Shown piece by piece: positions 10,723 through 23,711 of a stretch of DNA of 27,497 nucleotides; position 1 is the first letter of the stretch, and every line of letters begins with the position of its first letter. Position numbers and translations under genes: made by a program. A model generated the notes under the pieces. The model saw only the letters and a program-made list of their open reading frames with translations, was not told the DNA's origin and did no database searches. The stretch is from Cerioporus squamosus (taxonomy: Eukaryota > Basidiomycota > Agaricomycetes > Polyporales > Polyporaceae), in assembly GCA_022592435.1 (NCBI GenBank), contig JABYQS010000355.1:1-27497 (forward strand), written 5' to 3'.

Positions 10723-12628
10723 CTACTCGTCCTCCTCGATCCCAGCCGGGCGCTGGAGCGTCGAGACGTCGACGCCGGGCAGCGGCCACCTGCGCGCGAA
10801 AGCGCGGACCTCCTTGCGGAGATCGGCGACCTGCTGCGCGCCGACCTTACCCTCCTCGGGCGTCGTCGCGACGCGGACAAAGTCCTTCAGCAGCTTGCTC
10901 CCGGCCTCCTTCTGGAGCACGAGCGCGAGCTGGACGGCGCGGTGCAGGAAGTCCGCGACGACCTTCATGTCGCCCTCGAGCATGTCGCGCGACGTGAGCG
11001 CGGCCGTGCCGAGGCGGATGCCACCGGGGACTTGTGCGGACGCGTCGCCCGAGACGGCGTTTTCTGCGAGCGCGAACGGAAACGATGGTAAGCAACTAGG
11101 TATGACGGAGGGGTAAGACAGACGGATAGACGTACTGTTGATGGTGATGCCGACGAGGTCGCAAAGCTTCTCGAGCTTGCTACCGGTAAGTCCGAGCGGG
11201 CGGAGGTCCCACAGGACGAGATGGTTGTCTGTGCCAGACGTCTGTAGCTTGTAGCCGCGCGCGACGAGCTCCTGGCCGAGAGTGGTCGCGTTCGCAATGA
11301 CCTGCTTCGCGTACGCCTTCCATGTGGGCTGGCATGCCTGGAGGAGCGCGGTGGCAATACCGGCGATGGTCTGTATAACGCACGCGTCAGCATCCGCGTC
11401 GCACTACGGACAGCGGCAAACGCACGTTATTATGGGGGCCACCCTGGCACGCAGGGAAGACGGCGTCATTCACGCGCTTCTCGAGGTCCTTCGCCTTGTC
11501 CGAGTCCTTGCGGAAGAAGATGAGGCCGGCGCGGGGCCCGCGGAGCGTCTTGTGCGTCGTGGTCGTGACGACGTCGCAGTACTGGAAGGGGTCCGCGAGC
11601 TCACCGGCGGCGACGAGACCGCTCGTATGCGCGATGTCGGCCATGAGGAACGCGCCGTGCTCGTCCGCAGTCTCGCGCAGGGCCTTGTAGTCCCAGTCGC
11701 GGGGGTACGCGGAGGCACCGCAGATGATGAGGCGCGGCTTATAGATCTTGGCGAGCGACGCGAGGTTCTTGTAGTCGATCAGCTGCGTCGCGGGGTCAAG
11801 GCCGTAGGGGAGCGACTGGAAGTAGATAGACGACGCGGTCATCTTCTTCTTCGCGGTCTGAAGGTGACGTCAGTGAGTATGGATGCCAGAGCGGTTCGAA
11901 CAAGACGTACGTAGTAGCCGTGCGTCAAGTGGCCGCCATCCGGGAGACCAAGACCCATCAGACGGTCCTGAGGCTGGATGAGAGCGGTGAGCGCCGCGAA
12001 GCTATCGGTGTCCGGTCAGTTTCTGTCTAGCGCAACACGTTCAGAGCGACTAACTTTGCGGTCTGCAAAACACGCCGATAAGTCAAACATGACATAGGGA
12101 CACAATAGGGGTGCGGGTTTTACGTACACTGCCAGAGTAGGGTTGGACGTTGACGCCCCACTTGGCGGGGTCGAGGTGGAAGGCCTGAAGGGCACGCTTC
12201 TGGCAGAGCACCTCGAGCTCGTCGACGTACTCGTTGCCGCCGTAGTAACGCGCATTGGGGAGACCCTCCGAGTACTTGTTCGTGAGGATGGAGCCGTTTG
12301 CCTCCATCGTAGCCCTGCTCGTCAAGTTCTGGTGCGGAGATAAGCACAGCGCATCGGGGGACGGGGTAAACGGACGCACCTCGGACGCGATGAGCTCAAG
12401 GCCCGAGAACTGCCTCCACGTCTCCTTGTCGATGATGTTCTGCACCTCGGGGTCGACCTCCGCGAGGGGTGCGTAGAGCACCTTGTTCTGTGGACAGGGG
12501 TGAGCCCGCACGCCATCGAATGGGTCTCGGAGAGCACGTACGAAGTCGGGCGTGCCAGACATGGTTCTGGAGAGCGGGGCACGGAGGAGAGGGGAGGCGC
12601 GGAGGGGGCGAGAGAGAAGACGGAACAT
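10723..12628 (-). CDS. SHMT: Serine hydroxymethyltransferase, probable dual-targeted form
   Basis: A PLP enzyme that interconverts serine plus tetrahydrofolate and glycine plus methylene-tetrahydrofolate, feeding one-carbon metabolism. Eight exons on the minus strand: 12628-12542, 12487-12380, 12328-12128, 12062-12055, 12001-11911, 11857-11426, 11370-11136, 11063-10723, for 500 residues. Motifs are in order: [75 protein letters not shown], and the PLP-lysine box [16 protein letters not shown] (Lys about 268), then CQGGPHNN and [17 protein letters not shown]. The 8-nt fourth exon supplies codons for T-A and part of N in STANF. Two in-frame starts exist. ATG at 12628 adds 22 residues rich in Arg, Leu and Ser ([20 protein letters not shown]) that look like a mitochondrial presequence. 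ATG at 12562 starts MSGTPDF and gives a normal cytosolic-length enzyme of 478 residues. The gene converges on the small gene to its left. Confidence 0.95.
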
Positions 12629-14101
12629 TGGAAAAAAATGAGTGCTGGTGCTATAAACCCAAGTCAGTGCCCCTCGTGGCGAATTGACAGAGAGGACGGT
12701 CACGTGCTCGCGCACTAATTGACTCGTCAAAATCGCGCGCGGGGTTCTCTCGTTCCACGACCTGCTCCCACCCGCCTTTTAGCCTCGCCCATGCCTCGCT
12801 TTGGCATCGGTGGGAATCGCGGGGTGCGGTCGTAAGACTTCGCACCACGGGGCCAATTGCGTACCAAGGACTAGCGACGCTCCGTCAAGGAACGCCGCCG
12901 CGGCGTGCGCGCGCCCGTACACGACAATCATGGTCATTGACTTCAGTACATAAACAGCACCTCGCCCACCCCACGCGTCTCTGAGTGCTGAATTATGCTA
13001 TGATTGTCTCTGCTAGCAAGCCTTCTATCCGTCTCTGGAGGGACTTCGGTACGCGGCTGAAGCACGGCCAGGACATCTGGGGTCTGCCACCGAACTCCCC
13101 GCTCCTTGCTACAGTATCGTGGAACAGTCTATAGCCAGACTCATCGGTAAATTTGAATCTTTATAGGGTGAGTACGAGGTCTGTTTCGTCGGACGACCTG
13201 CGTTGTAAACTGACTCTTGCCAGAACTGTTGTACGGCGTACCCTAGTCGCTCCAACATTGGTAGCACCGATGTATCTCCAAGGACCTGCTGTTGCAAACG
13301 GAACCGTCCCGCAACGTCAAGGTTCCGAACTGACATTGCACGGTTGTACTTCAGACCATATCTCGGAGACCCTTGAGAGTTCATGATGTTGTTGCTGTAC
13401 TGCGGACGTTGTGTTCTCGGACTCTGTCAAGCAGTCGCTGTTTTGCTCGCTCTCAAAGCCTCCTGATGGATCTAACGTATACAGTGTAGCTGTGGGTCTC
13501 AGTAAATAAGTAAGTGAGCACTACGATCAACCTCTGCGGACTTGCCCACCCTGATGCCAAACCATTCCTAGATACGTATACAACGCGGACAGGCCGCTTG
13601 TTACTCATTTCGACTCTGTGTACACCAACATCATGCTTAGTACCTACCTGCAACTTCGGGGGCTGCCCGTGTACTCGCTGACGCTTGATATCCCTGAGTC
13701 AAGCACGTGCGAACCACGCAAGTGAGAGTCGGGACTCCATCTACTATTGAACTGGGGATCGGAGCAAGTTGCGCTTCATGCCTCTGAATTGGAAACAAGT
13801 ACGCTGCGTCGCAGGCACGCTTAGAATCAGCGAGCGAAATCCGCTTCTTGTCTAACAACGGTAGTTTATACATTGGACAGCGACAGAGATACATCCTTAC
13901 ATACAAAAGTACACCCTCCGCCGCAATCAGCGGCAGGCGCAGCTGCGACGGACCCTGATACTGGTACATACACCACAAGTCGCGAAAGCATACAATGACC
14001 GGGCACCACGGGACGTATAAGAGTGTCGAATCGATCACTCGTTGGGGCTGTGAAACGCGAGTCAGAAACATATATCAGCAGAGGGATCAGCCCAGGATGA
14101 C
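12629..14101. other. Intergenic, no supportable gene
   Basis: This holds the SHMT promoter (right of 12628) and the peroxidase 3' flank. Frames up to 144 codons (minus strand, 13637-14071) show no motif and no credible splice partners. No tRNA-like sequence was recognised. Confidence 0.5.
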
Positions 14102-15500
<1,399 letters not shown>

Positions 15501-18500
15501 CGTTCAAGAGACCCTCTGGATGATAATGAGCCAGGCATAAGTCAGGCGCAAACCACAAAGTTATGGCGACAACCGTACCTGTTCACACTGTCGGGCCAAT
15601 CGCAAGGCGGCGGCCCCGTTATTTTCGGTACCGTGCGTAGCAGTCGCCCAGAGCAAGGGCGGGCGGACAGGGCCACAACGTCGGTGTGTCGCTCAGCCAG
15701 AGGCAAGCATCCAATGACCTTTGGTGCAGCGGTGTCTCGAACCTACTGCGTCATGCTTCGTGTCGAGCCGTGCACTCAAGATACGAGCGTGCTCGGTGCC
15801 GACGGCTTCCCGCTCGACACCTGGGAGCCAGGGGCGCACCAGCTACAATTACCTTCGATGCTGTTGGCTATTGGAAACAAGCTTCGTCTTCTCCTTGCGT
15901 CAAGAGCCGAGGGATCATTTCCATAGAGAGTGCATAACCTCGTGTCCGCAAGACTCGGTGCAAATACTATGCATGTGTAGCGTATTTAGTCCAACAGGGA
16001 TGCGTCCACGGACCGGAGTTTACTCACCCATAATAACTGATCCCTTGTTGCCCGCGATCTAGAAGCACTCGCCGGTTTGCCTGGGTAGTGGACATGGACG
16101 TCCAGGAACAAGTCGCTCGACACCGACAGTGGGTTAGCACAGCACTTATAATGAGTTTTGAAAGTCCGCTTACTTCCGCGTCAATGTCGTGAAAGCTGCC
16201 TGATCTTAGCCGGGACCGACTTGTTGACCACTCTGACCCCGATGCATGTTTACGACAGAGATAAAGGCGTGTACACATCCCTCGACCAGATACAGGGGAA
16301 GTCCCAGGACTTGCGGATGAGATTCTCATCGTAGCATTGGCGTGTACGCGGATCGACCGAACGACGGGCTACGAACCGCTACGAACCTGCTTCAATCAAG
16401 GCACATCCCCATGCCATGTCTATAATCGTGAGTCCGAACTCCAGCTCGCCAAAACTGAACCTGACATCCGTATGCATGGCATTGGTAGGGGTGGATGACG
16501 CCTGCAGACGTTGTTCGGGGTCAACGAGCATTCAGCGCAAGCAGAAGCAGCTGCCATCCCCGTCTCCCATGCCAGTGGCCACAGCCCGTTGAGACCAGGA
16601 CCACAGGCTGGTCTTGCTGAGTCCTGACAGAGGGAGTACCCTCCTTGTCTGCGTCTCGAGATCGGTCCCTAGTGCGGTGGCCTCAAGTTCAACAGCACGC
16701 TCTCGACATCGTCAACTGCATGGGGTGCGTCTTTTCTGACCCAACGACCAGCATCACGGTCAATGGTCCTCACAGCATATCACAGTCGAATGTCCTGTCA
16801 TCCTGTCATGGCACATACCACAACAATTGCCCCCCGATCGACGTCGACAGTCCGGCACTCCCAGCGACGTCCCCGACGTGCTGGAGCAGTTGGCTTGGCC
16901 GTTTGCAGCGCGTGGATAGCATCCGGTTACTGAAGCTTGATCTGCGGCGCCAGGTACGGTTGCATTGCATGCACATGGTCACCCTGCATTGACTACAACT
17001 CATCTCCTCCCATACTCCGTACCCTATACGCGCATCTCCGCCACGTCTATCTCGCCTCATTCCCCGCTCGTCGCCCGTTGTATGGCTCGGGGATCGACAT
17101 CAGTGGCGAGGATCGTCGGACGGACTGTTCGTGTCCTTCTCGACTGTGTCAGAATATGAGGTATGTGTGTATTTGGCTTTGCACGATGCCCCTGCGAGCG
17201 ATTGCATAGGAGGATCTCCGCGCGGTCACTGTCTGGGTCTGCTGGACTGTGCGGGCTGTGATTCTGTGTGTTCAGCCTCACTGGCGCCATTAACCAGGGA
17301 TCCTGGTACTAGTACATAGAGCGTAACTTCAAGTAGCATCTTACGGCCCCGACCCCCGTCACCAAGTCGTTCCTAATTCCGGGCAGTTGGCGATGACTCG
17401 GTGGGCGAGAAACAGGCTCAGTCGTTTCAGTGAACTAGTGAATGTCCCTACGTACTCCCGTGGGCATGACCATGAAACGGCTGTAGGCGTGATCCTGGAA
17501 CGAGTGAGACACTTCCACCAAGTAAGTAGTCGACCTTGCGCGCACCCCACTACATACTTAAAATCTGTCGTACGGGACGCGTCAGACGTCGAATGCGAAA
17601 GTATGTCACGCCTCTCTCTGCGTCGCTATCGTCCACTCCAGTACGTGGCAGTGTCACGGTATCAAATCCACCAATCACTTACTTACCTGTGTCAAGTCAA
17701 CCATGGTCCATGGGATCCTCCGGACGAAACCAGTCGCCTCCGAGTCGGTGCCGTGAGACGCCCACGCCCGCCTCCCGCGGCCGTCCACTATCGGCAGCCA
17801 TCCGGGCGCATATCTGATGGGGCACTCAGCTGGCTCTTTCGCCTCAAACCACGACCTCTGCTGTCGACGGTCGACGTCGTCGCTGTTCTTGTCGTCCGCG
17901 ATGTCTCTGAGGGTGGCGGCGCGTGCCTCGGGACCGACGCTCGTGCGTGGCGCAGTGATTGACCATGGTGGCGCCCAGGCGCGCCCCCCCTGCCTGAAGT
18001 GGCCTGGCGCCGCGACTGGCTGGTCTCCTTCCTCCTCCCTCCATCCATCCTTCCGGATCGCAATGGCCCACACCTCAATCGAGGACTTGTTCGGACCACA
18101 CTTCGCCCACCTTTCCCCGTTCACTCGCAAGTTGCTCAGCAGCACCTCAAAGCTTCGAAGCCATAGGCTCGCAAACAATGCAACGACAGGCGTCCGATAA
18201 CATCTCAAGAAGCCACCCCGCTCCACGTCGCCGTCCCCGCCGCCGCAGATGCTCGCAGCTCGGGCCACAGCACCCCAAATCTGCTTGCCTCGCGTGACAT
18301 TTCGAGGGGACGCTGGGTGTGCTATATATCTGGGTTTCGAGCTGCGTATCGGGTCTGCCCCTTCTCGTGGTCTGGTTGCCTCTTCTGCTCGCGATTCTGG
18401 GACTTTGGTCCTCAGCCCTCTCTCAGCTGTGCGATGCGCTAAACTACCTCACTTCGGTGCCTGTGGCTTGCTTATCCATCAACGTCTTGTACCTACCGCC

Positions 18501-19871
18501 GTGCCGTCCACATCGATGGGAACATCCAGGGTCTGAGCGTTCTGGACTCCGTGCGACTGCTGCTGGTTATGCTTCACCGGCGGAGCATCTGGTCCAGACA
18601 TGTGCCCGCCGCATTGCGATTCCCGTGGGCGCGTTCAAGGCCGGTGACGCACAAAGCGAGATGGTGTGGCGGATGCATGGCGTAGGGTGAGAGCCCGCTC
18701 GCAGTCTGTTCCAATGGCAGAAGTTGGAAGGTGTGTAGACTTGCCGCGAGGTTGCTCCATATACAAGGAGCGATGGCGTCCCTCGATGGCTTACTTACCG
18801 GTGTTCTTCCCAGGATTTCGGCGGTTTCTATGCGGTGTGGGGTGAGCTCGAGGCTAGCAGGCGCACGAACTTGTGCTTCCGTGCATCGATGTGTACGTGT
18901 ACAGGACCGGAGGTGCCGGGGCGTCGTTGGCGTTACAGGCGTACGTGGGATAGTAGGTTTCCACCTTACGTCTTCCCATCCTGGCTGATTGACTGACCAC
19001 GCTGCACAGAGCGGTTCGAGTGTGTTGTGGACGTACATTGCACGAATGCCATCCGACAGTTGATCGTGTCGCCACCCTGTGTGGGTGTTCATGAGCGATG
19101 CGTCCGCGCGTCGGTTGTGTCGTCTGATGTGTTGCCGCTGTATGTTCCATCCACCCGTCGGTTCTTACTGCGTCCGGGATTCCCGTGCGTGTCTGGTGCT
19201 GATCTCGCCCAAACGGGTCTGAAGGAGTAGCCTTCGTACGTGCAGGTCCACAACGATCAACAGCTGACAGGCTCAAGTTGTCATTGTGCATGTCATTTAC
19301 GTCGCAAGCACGTCCGGATCATTGCAGGAGGGAAGACTCCTCTGACCTGTGTTCGCGCACCATGGCCGTGCCCCTGTGCGTTCGCTGTCTCTCCTTCTGC
19401 GAGTCTTCTCACTTCACTTGTCTGGAGTACGCTTCGGTTCTAGAGTTCTGCAGCGGCTGCGCAGTGGACGGGCAGTGGCTCGCCTGTGCGGTCGGCGGTC
19501 GGGTGATGTCGGAGGGCGCGAGAGTCGTCATGCTGATGTCAAGAGGCAGCCTAGACGGGCGGCCAAGGTTCGAGCTCGTTCTGCGAGGGTGTTGTGCTGT
19601 GTTGTCCGCGTTCTCGGCGATTGCCGGGGACACTGCGAGTGAATTGGGCGAGCGAGCTGTTGCCTGTTCGGGCGGAGGCCTTTAGGTTTTCGCTCGTCGT
19701 GTCCCGTTAGGAGCGATCGACCACGACGGATGCGCTCACTCCCCGGTCATACAAAGCCAGGCCCGCCCCCATGCTCCGCCCCCACTCTCCCCCTCCTCCT
19801 CCCCCTGTCTCCCGCATCCCTCTGCGCACCCGCGGACTCCCCGTCCCAAAACTACTCCTGCAGCATCCGCG
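15501..19871. other. 4.4-kb stretch with no supportable gene
   Basis: This lies between the divergent peroxidase (-) and esterase (+) genes and so contains both promoters. Many frames of 80-197 codons occur on both strands (for example 17387-17962 + and 17675-18268 -, which overlap), but none has a motif I recognise or a chain of exons with consistent splice sites. I saw no terminal repeats or transposase or reverse-transcriptase motifs. Confidence 0.5.
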
Positions 19872-22034
19872 ATGATTGCCAAGCTCCTCGGCGATGTTCA
19901 GGAACCCGTCGTCCTCCACGAGGACCTCAAAACTACCTTCATCGGCGTCGTGCACAACATCTCGACTCCCGACGCGGCCGTGCACCAGTACCTTGGAATC
20001 AAGTACGCGTCGATACCCGCCCGCTTCCGCCAGTCCAGGTTGTACACGCACTACCCTCCCCAGACGGACTGCTCGCGCTACGGGTACGTGTTCTCACGCG
20101 ACGCGTGTACAGTCAGTTGTCTGACTTTGCCATAGACCGATATGCCCTCAACCTCAATACAAGAGCATCGAGGAAGAGCTCTTCAACCTCACTGAAGACT
20201 GTATCCCCAACCAGGCGCTCAAGCAGTCCGAGTTCGACTGCCTCAATCTGAACATTACATGTCCAGCGACTGCGACCCCTGACTCCCACTTCCCAGTCAT
20301 GCTCTGGATACACGGGTATGTCCGTTACCCCATGCTGCTAAAGACGTCTGCCAACCATAGCTACCAGGGGTGAGAACCGGGGTTCCGGCTCGAACTGGAT
20401 ATACGATGCTGGTCCTCTCGTTCAGAAGAGCATCCAGTGTGGCAAGCCCGTGATCGTTGTATCAATCAAGTATGTCTCCCTCCGACCTGTCGTTACTGCG
20501 TTGTACTTCCTCCACACCGGGGGCTGAATTCTTTCATCTAGCTTCCGCCTGGGCTTGCTTGGCTTCGCGGCCAGTCCTGCCTTGCGCGACGATAATAAGG
20601 CTGCGGGCGACGAGGGTGTGGGAAACTACGGTATGTCTTCCGTGTTGCCTCGACTCTCTCACCGCCGCTGACGTCCTTGCTCTAGGCTTGTGGGACCAGA
20701 GAAGAGCGATGGAGTGGGTGCATCGCTTCATCCAGCCATTCGGCGGGAACCCCAATAACGTGACGCTCTTCGGCGAATCCACGGGAGCGGGGGATATTCT
20801 CTGCCACCTACATTCCGCCGCGAACGAGGTTGCGCCGCTTTTCCAGCGCACGATCATCCAGAGCGCCCTCGTAGACTTGGAAGTTCCGACCGTGCACCAG
20901 GCCGGCTGGCAACTGGGCAAGGTGATGTGCGCGCTCCGTGTGCAGTCCGTCGAGGAACTGCGCCAGGTTGACGCAGAGAAGCTCGTATTGCTCGGCCCGA
21001 ACGTCCGCGCGACCGACGACGGATTCTTCTTCCGCAAGTCCTGGTCTGGCTCTCTGGTACCTGTGGACGACATCCCTTCTGTACACCACTCGGAAGACCA
21101 TCTAGGCGACAACTTGGTAATGGAACTGAACGGACACTCGCACAATCTAAAGGTTCCCCATCATCTCCATGCGAAGTCTCGCTCGCGCTCACGATCAAGA
21201 CATCCTCACTCTCCACGCTATCACCAGCCCGTTCTCATTGGCGACTGCGGCGCGGAGTCGCTCCTATGGTCTCTTCCCGTTTCTCTCTGGACGTCTGCCG
21301 GTGTCGTCAAGCGGATACGCGCCATCTGCCAGTCCCTCAACAAGTCCAACGCCCTCTTGCGAACGTACGACATCGGCGCGCACACCCCTTCGGACGAGCT
21401 CCCCGAGCGCCTGCTGGAACTCATCAACGACACGCGGTTCGCATGGCCGACAGAGAAGGTCGCGAACAGCCTGCGCAGCGAGCGCGGCGGCCACGGTGTC
21501 TGGCGCTACGTCTTCGACCAGGAAGGCCCCTCCCGCGGGGTCCCGCACCATGCCGTGGACCTCATGTACCTCTTCGACAACGTCCCGCTGCCCACGCTTC
21601 CCTCGACGTCCGCGTACGACTACGAGCTGCGCGAAGACGGCGGGTACTACTCGGACGACGATGATGACGAGTGCATGCCCCCCGCGGCGCGCTCGCGCCC
21701 GTCGAGCGAGGATGGCACGGGGGCGTGTGGGTACGAATACGACGCGGACTGGGCGATGCCGGTCGTGGACGACTGGACGTACGCGCGCGTGCGGAACGCG
21801 ATCCAGGAGCGGTGGCTGGCGTTTGCGTACGGGGAGGCGCCGTGGCGCGAGGACCGCGTGTTCGTGTTTGGGCCCGAGGGCGAGACGGGCGAGCGGAGCA
21901 TGAGCATCTTCAATGCGCGGCGCCGGACGGGGGTGTGGAAGGAGGCGTTGGAGCCGCTGGGGGTGACCCTCGTCCAGAAGCTTGGGGTTGAGCTGTGCAA
22001 TGGCCCGCCTGCGGACTCGCGGTCAAGATTCTGA
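19872..22034 (+). CDS. Type-B carboxylesterase / lipase family alpha/beta hydrolase
   Basis: A probable ester hydrolase of the COesterase family; substrate unknown. Five exons: 19872-20083, 20136-20315, 20368-20469, 20542-20630, 20686-22034, for 643 residues. Landmarks in order: YLGIKYASIPARFR near the start, FPVMLWIHGGGENRGSGS (oxyanion-hole glycines, read across a splice), VIVVSINFRLGLLGF, and the nucleophile elbow TLFGESTGAGD with Ser226. GDCGAES provides the likely acidic residue Glu385, and PHHAVDLMYLF the likely His483. The third exon must begin at 20368 (ctaccag/GGG); the earlier AG at 20360 would run into a stop. There is no signal peptide or membrane span, so an intracellular enzyme is likely, unlike many secreted family members. 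Unusual insertions are a Ser/Arg/His-rich patch (SRSRSRHPH, about residue 370) and an acidic loop with five Asp in a row (about residue 520). The C-terminal part matches the family only loosely. Confidence 0.85.
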
Positions 22035-23711
22035 AGCTGTGGAAGGCCGGCCTCCTCCGTTCTCTTCGTTCTCTCTGCTCTCCGTGCGTCCGTGGACGGT
22101 TGGACTTCTCCCGTCTCCCTCTATTTTCCGGTTGCGGTCCTCGGTTTCTGCTTTTGCGTTTGCTTCTTTTTATTCGGGTTTTCTTCTTCTCGGAGCGTCG
22201 TCCATCCATCCATCATGCACCATTCGCATCCTCATCCTCAATCCTCATCCGCATCCGCATCTATGTATCTGTATCTGTATCTTACCGCACCTATTGCTGT
22301 CCGTCATCCGCATCGTGCTGTCGTACGCTACTTACTCTTATACCACCTGCTCGTGTACGATGTACATGTACTGCTACTAACCGCGCTACCCTCCTCCGTG
22401 CGCCAAATTCAATGAAACACGAAACGGAGTCTCGTTTGCTGGGACGTCGATATGTTGTGGTCGAACTTGTCCTGCGCTATATAGCGCTATATGCGAGGAA
22501 AATCCTCCAGTTCACACACAGTCGAGCCAATTACTTGGTGATCGAAGCCTACCGAGAACGCGACACTGGCAAGGCCAACGTCGGCCTCAATCCGCCCAAT
22601 TGAACGAGCCAGTGATCCGTCCAAAAGCAAATTTTCTCCCGTCCGGAGCGTTCAAAGTGTCGACACAAAAGGGAGCCACGGCGTTCCCCGGGGGACACAC
22701 CACCCTGCTGCACGTCGAATTTCTCAGTGGTCCCGGATTCCGGCTGCCAGAGCTTGCCTGCGTCCTCTTGCTCAGGTTAGGGTATTCACGGTGATGTCAG
22801 GAGAGATCGTCGATTCGATGGATCCTGCGACTCGGGCGAAGTCGAGGGAGTCGTCACGGCCGGACATGGACCACAGGGCGAAGCAGCGTGTGCGCCTGTC
22901 ACTGTCCTGGTCCAGAACAGCTTGATTTCTCTGTCAAGGACGACCGACGCCTCATATGACGCCAAACCTGGAGGAGGCGCGAGAATGCGGTTAGTTGCTG
23001 CAACCGTCAAGACACATCTTGCTTTATGTCACAGGACCAACATAGGCAAGCAGCTTTCACGAGATGGTCCGTTTGTCTGCAGTGGGGTCAAGTCCGGGTG
23101 AGCAGCGCACGTCGGGACCCCTACCAAGGACGGGGGGACGTACAGGCTGAGAAGGGATCCAGTGTCTCGTCGGCGTCGTTGGCGGTTGGTACTATACTGG
23201 ATGGGGCGAGGAATGACAGAGCGGGAGATAGGGTAGATCCAACTTGAGTCTTCGCCCCGAATTCTCCACTTGATCCAGGCAATCGCGATCATAGGCGAAG
23301 GGCATGAATGGGTCGAGGCACTGTAAAGAGATGACCATTCTGGTTCTTTGTCGTCATCCGGAGCAACTATCGTATCCGCCAGGACAGTGTGGATGTGTGA
23401 AGACCATACTTTGACGACATTCAGTGAGGGTGGCGAGTGAAGAGCCTGAGCAAGGGGTGGAGTGAGCTCGAATGGTGAATTGTTGGACAGAAAAGGTCAC
23501 GTTCTATCCATCACTTCGTTCCTGTCTCAGAGGAACAGGTTGATCCTAGGAGGGTTGTGGTCAAGTAGTAAGACCGGCATGAGACCAGTCGCCGACTCCA
23601 AGCCGAGAGACTGATTCAACATACTCGAACGTGGGCAGAAAAGATCAGCCAGACTACATTCATTGAAGATACTGTAACATACACTGCACACCTCGGTCGG
23701 TAACACCCCTC
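22035..23711. other. Intergenic between convergent genes; mostly featureless
   Basis: The esterase (+) and SRP19 (-) genes converge on this stretch. The first 350 bp are T/C-rich and hold a short-period repeat described separately. The remaining 1.3 kb has only short unsupported frames. Confidence 0.5.
22200..22281 (+). repeat. Short-period imperfect repeats in the esterase 3' flank
   Basis: Consecutive low-complexity runs: ATCC/TCCA tetramers, CATCCT and CATCCG hexamers, then TATCTG hexamers. It reads as a compound microsatellite, probably within the 3' untranslated region. Confidence 0.7.

Noticed and set aside
15832..15838. TGCRCNC-like metal-response element upstream of the peroxidase
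   Set aside because: A single match to a short degenerate motif is expected by chance in a few kilobases, so it is not listed as a feature.
17387..18268. Overlapping frames of 191 (+) and 197 (-) codons in the peroxidase-esterase gap
   Set aside because: They overlap on opposite strands, have no recognisable domain and contain scattered rare features such as runs of Arg. GC-rich DNA gives such frames by chance.
18319..18690. Frame starting with a hydrophobic stretch (LPLLVVWLPLLLAIL), possible signal peptide
   Set aside because: The downstream part shows no cysteine pattern or family similarity and no splice partner. Hydrophobicity follows from CT-rich DNA.
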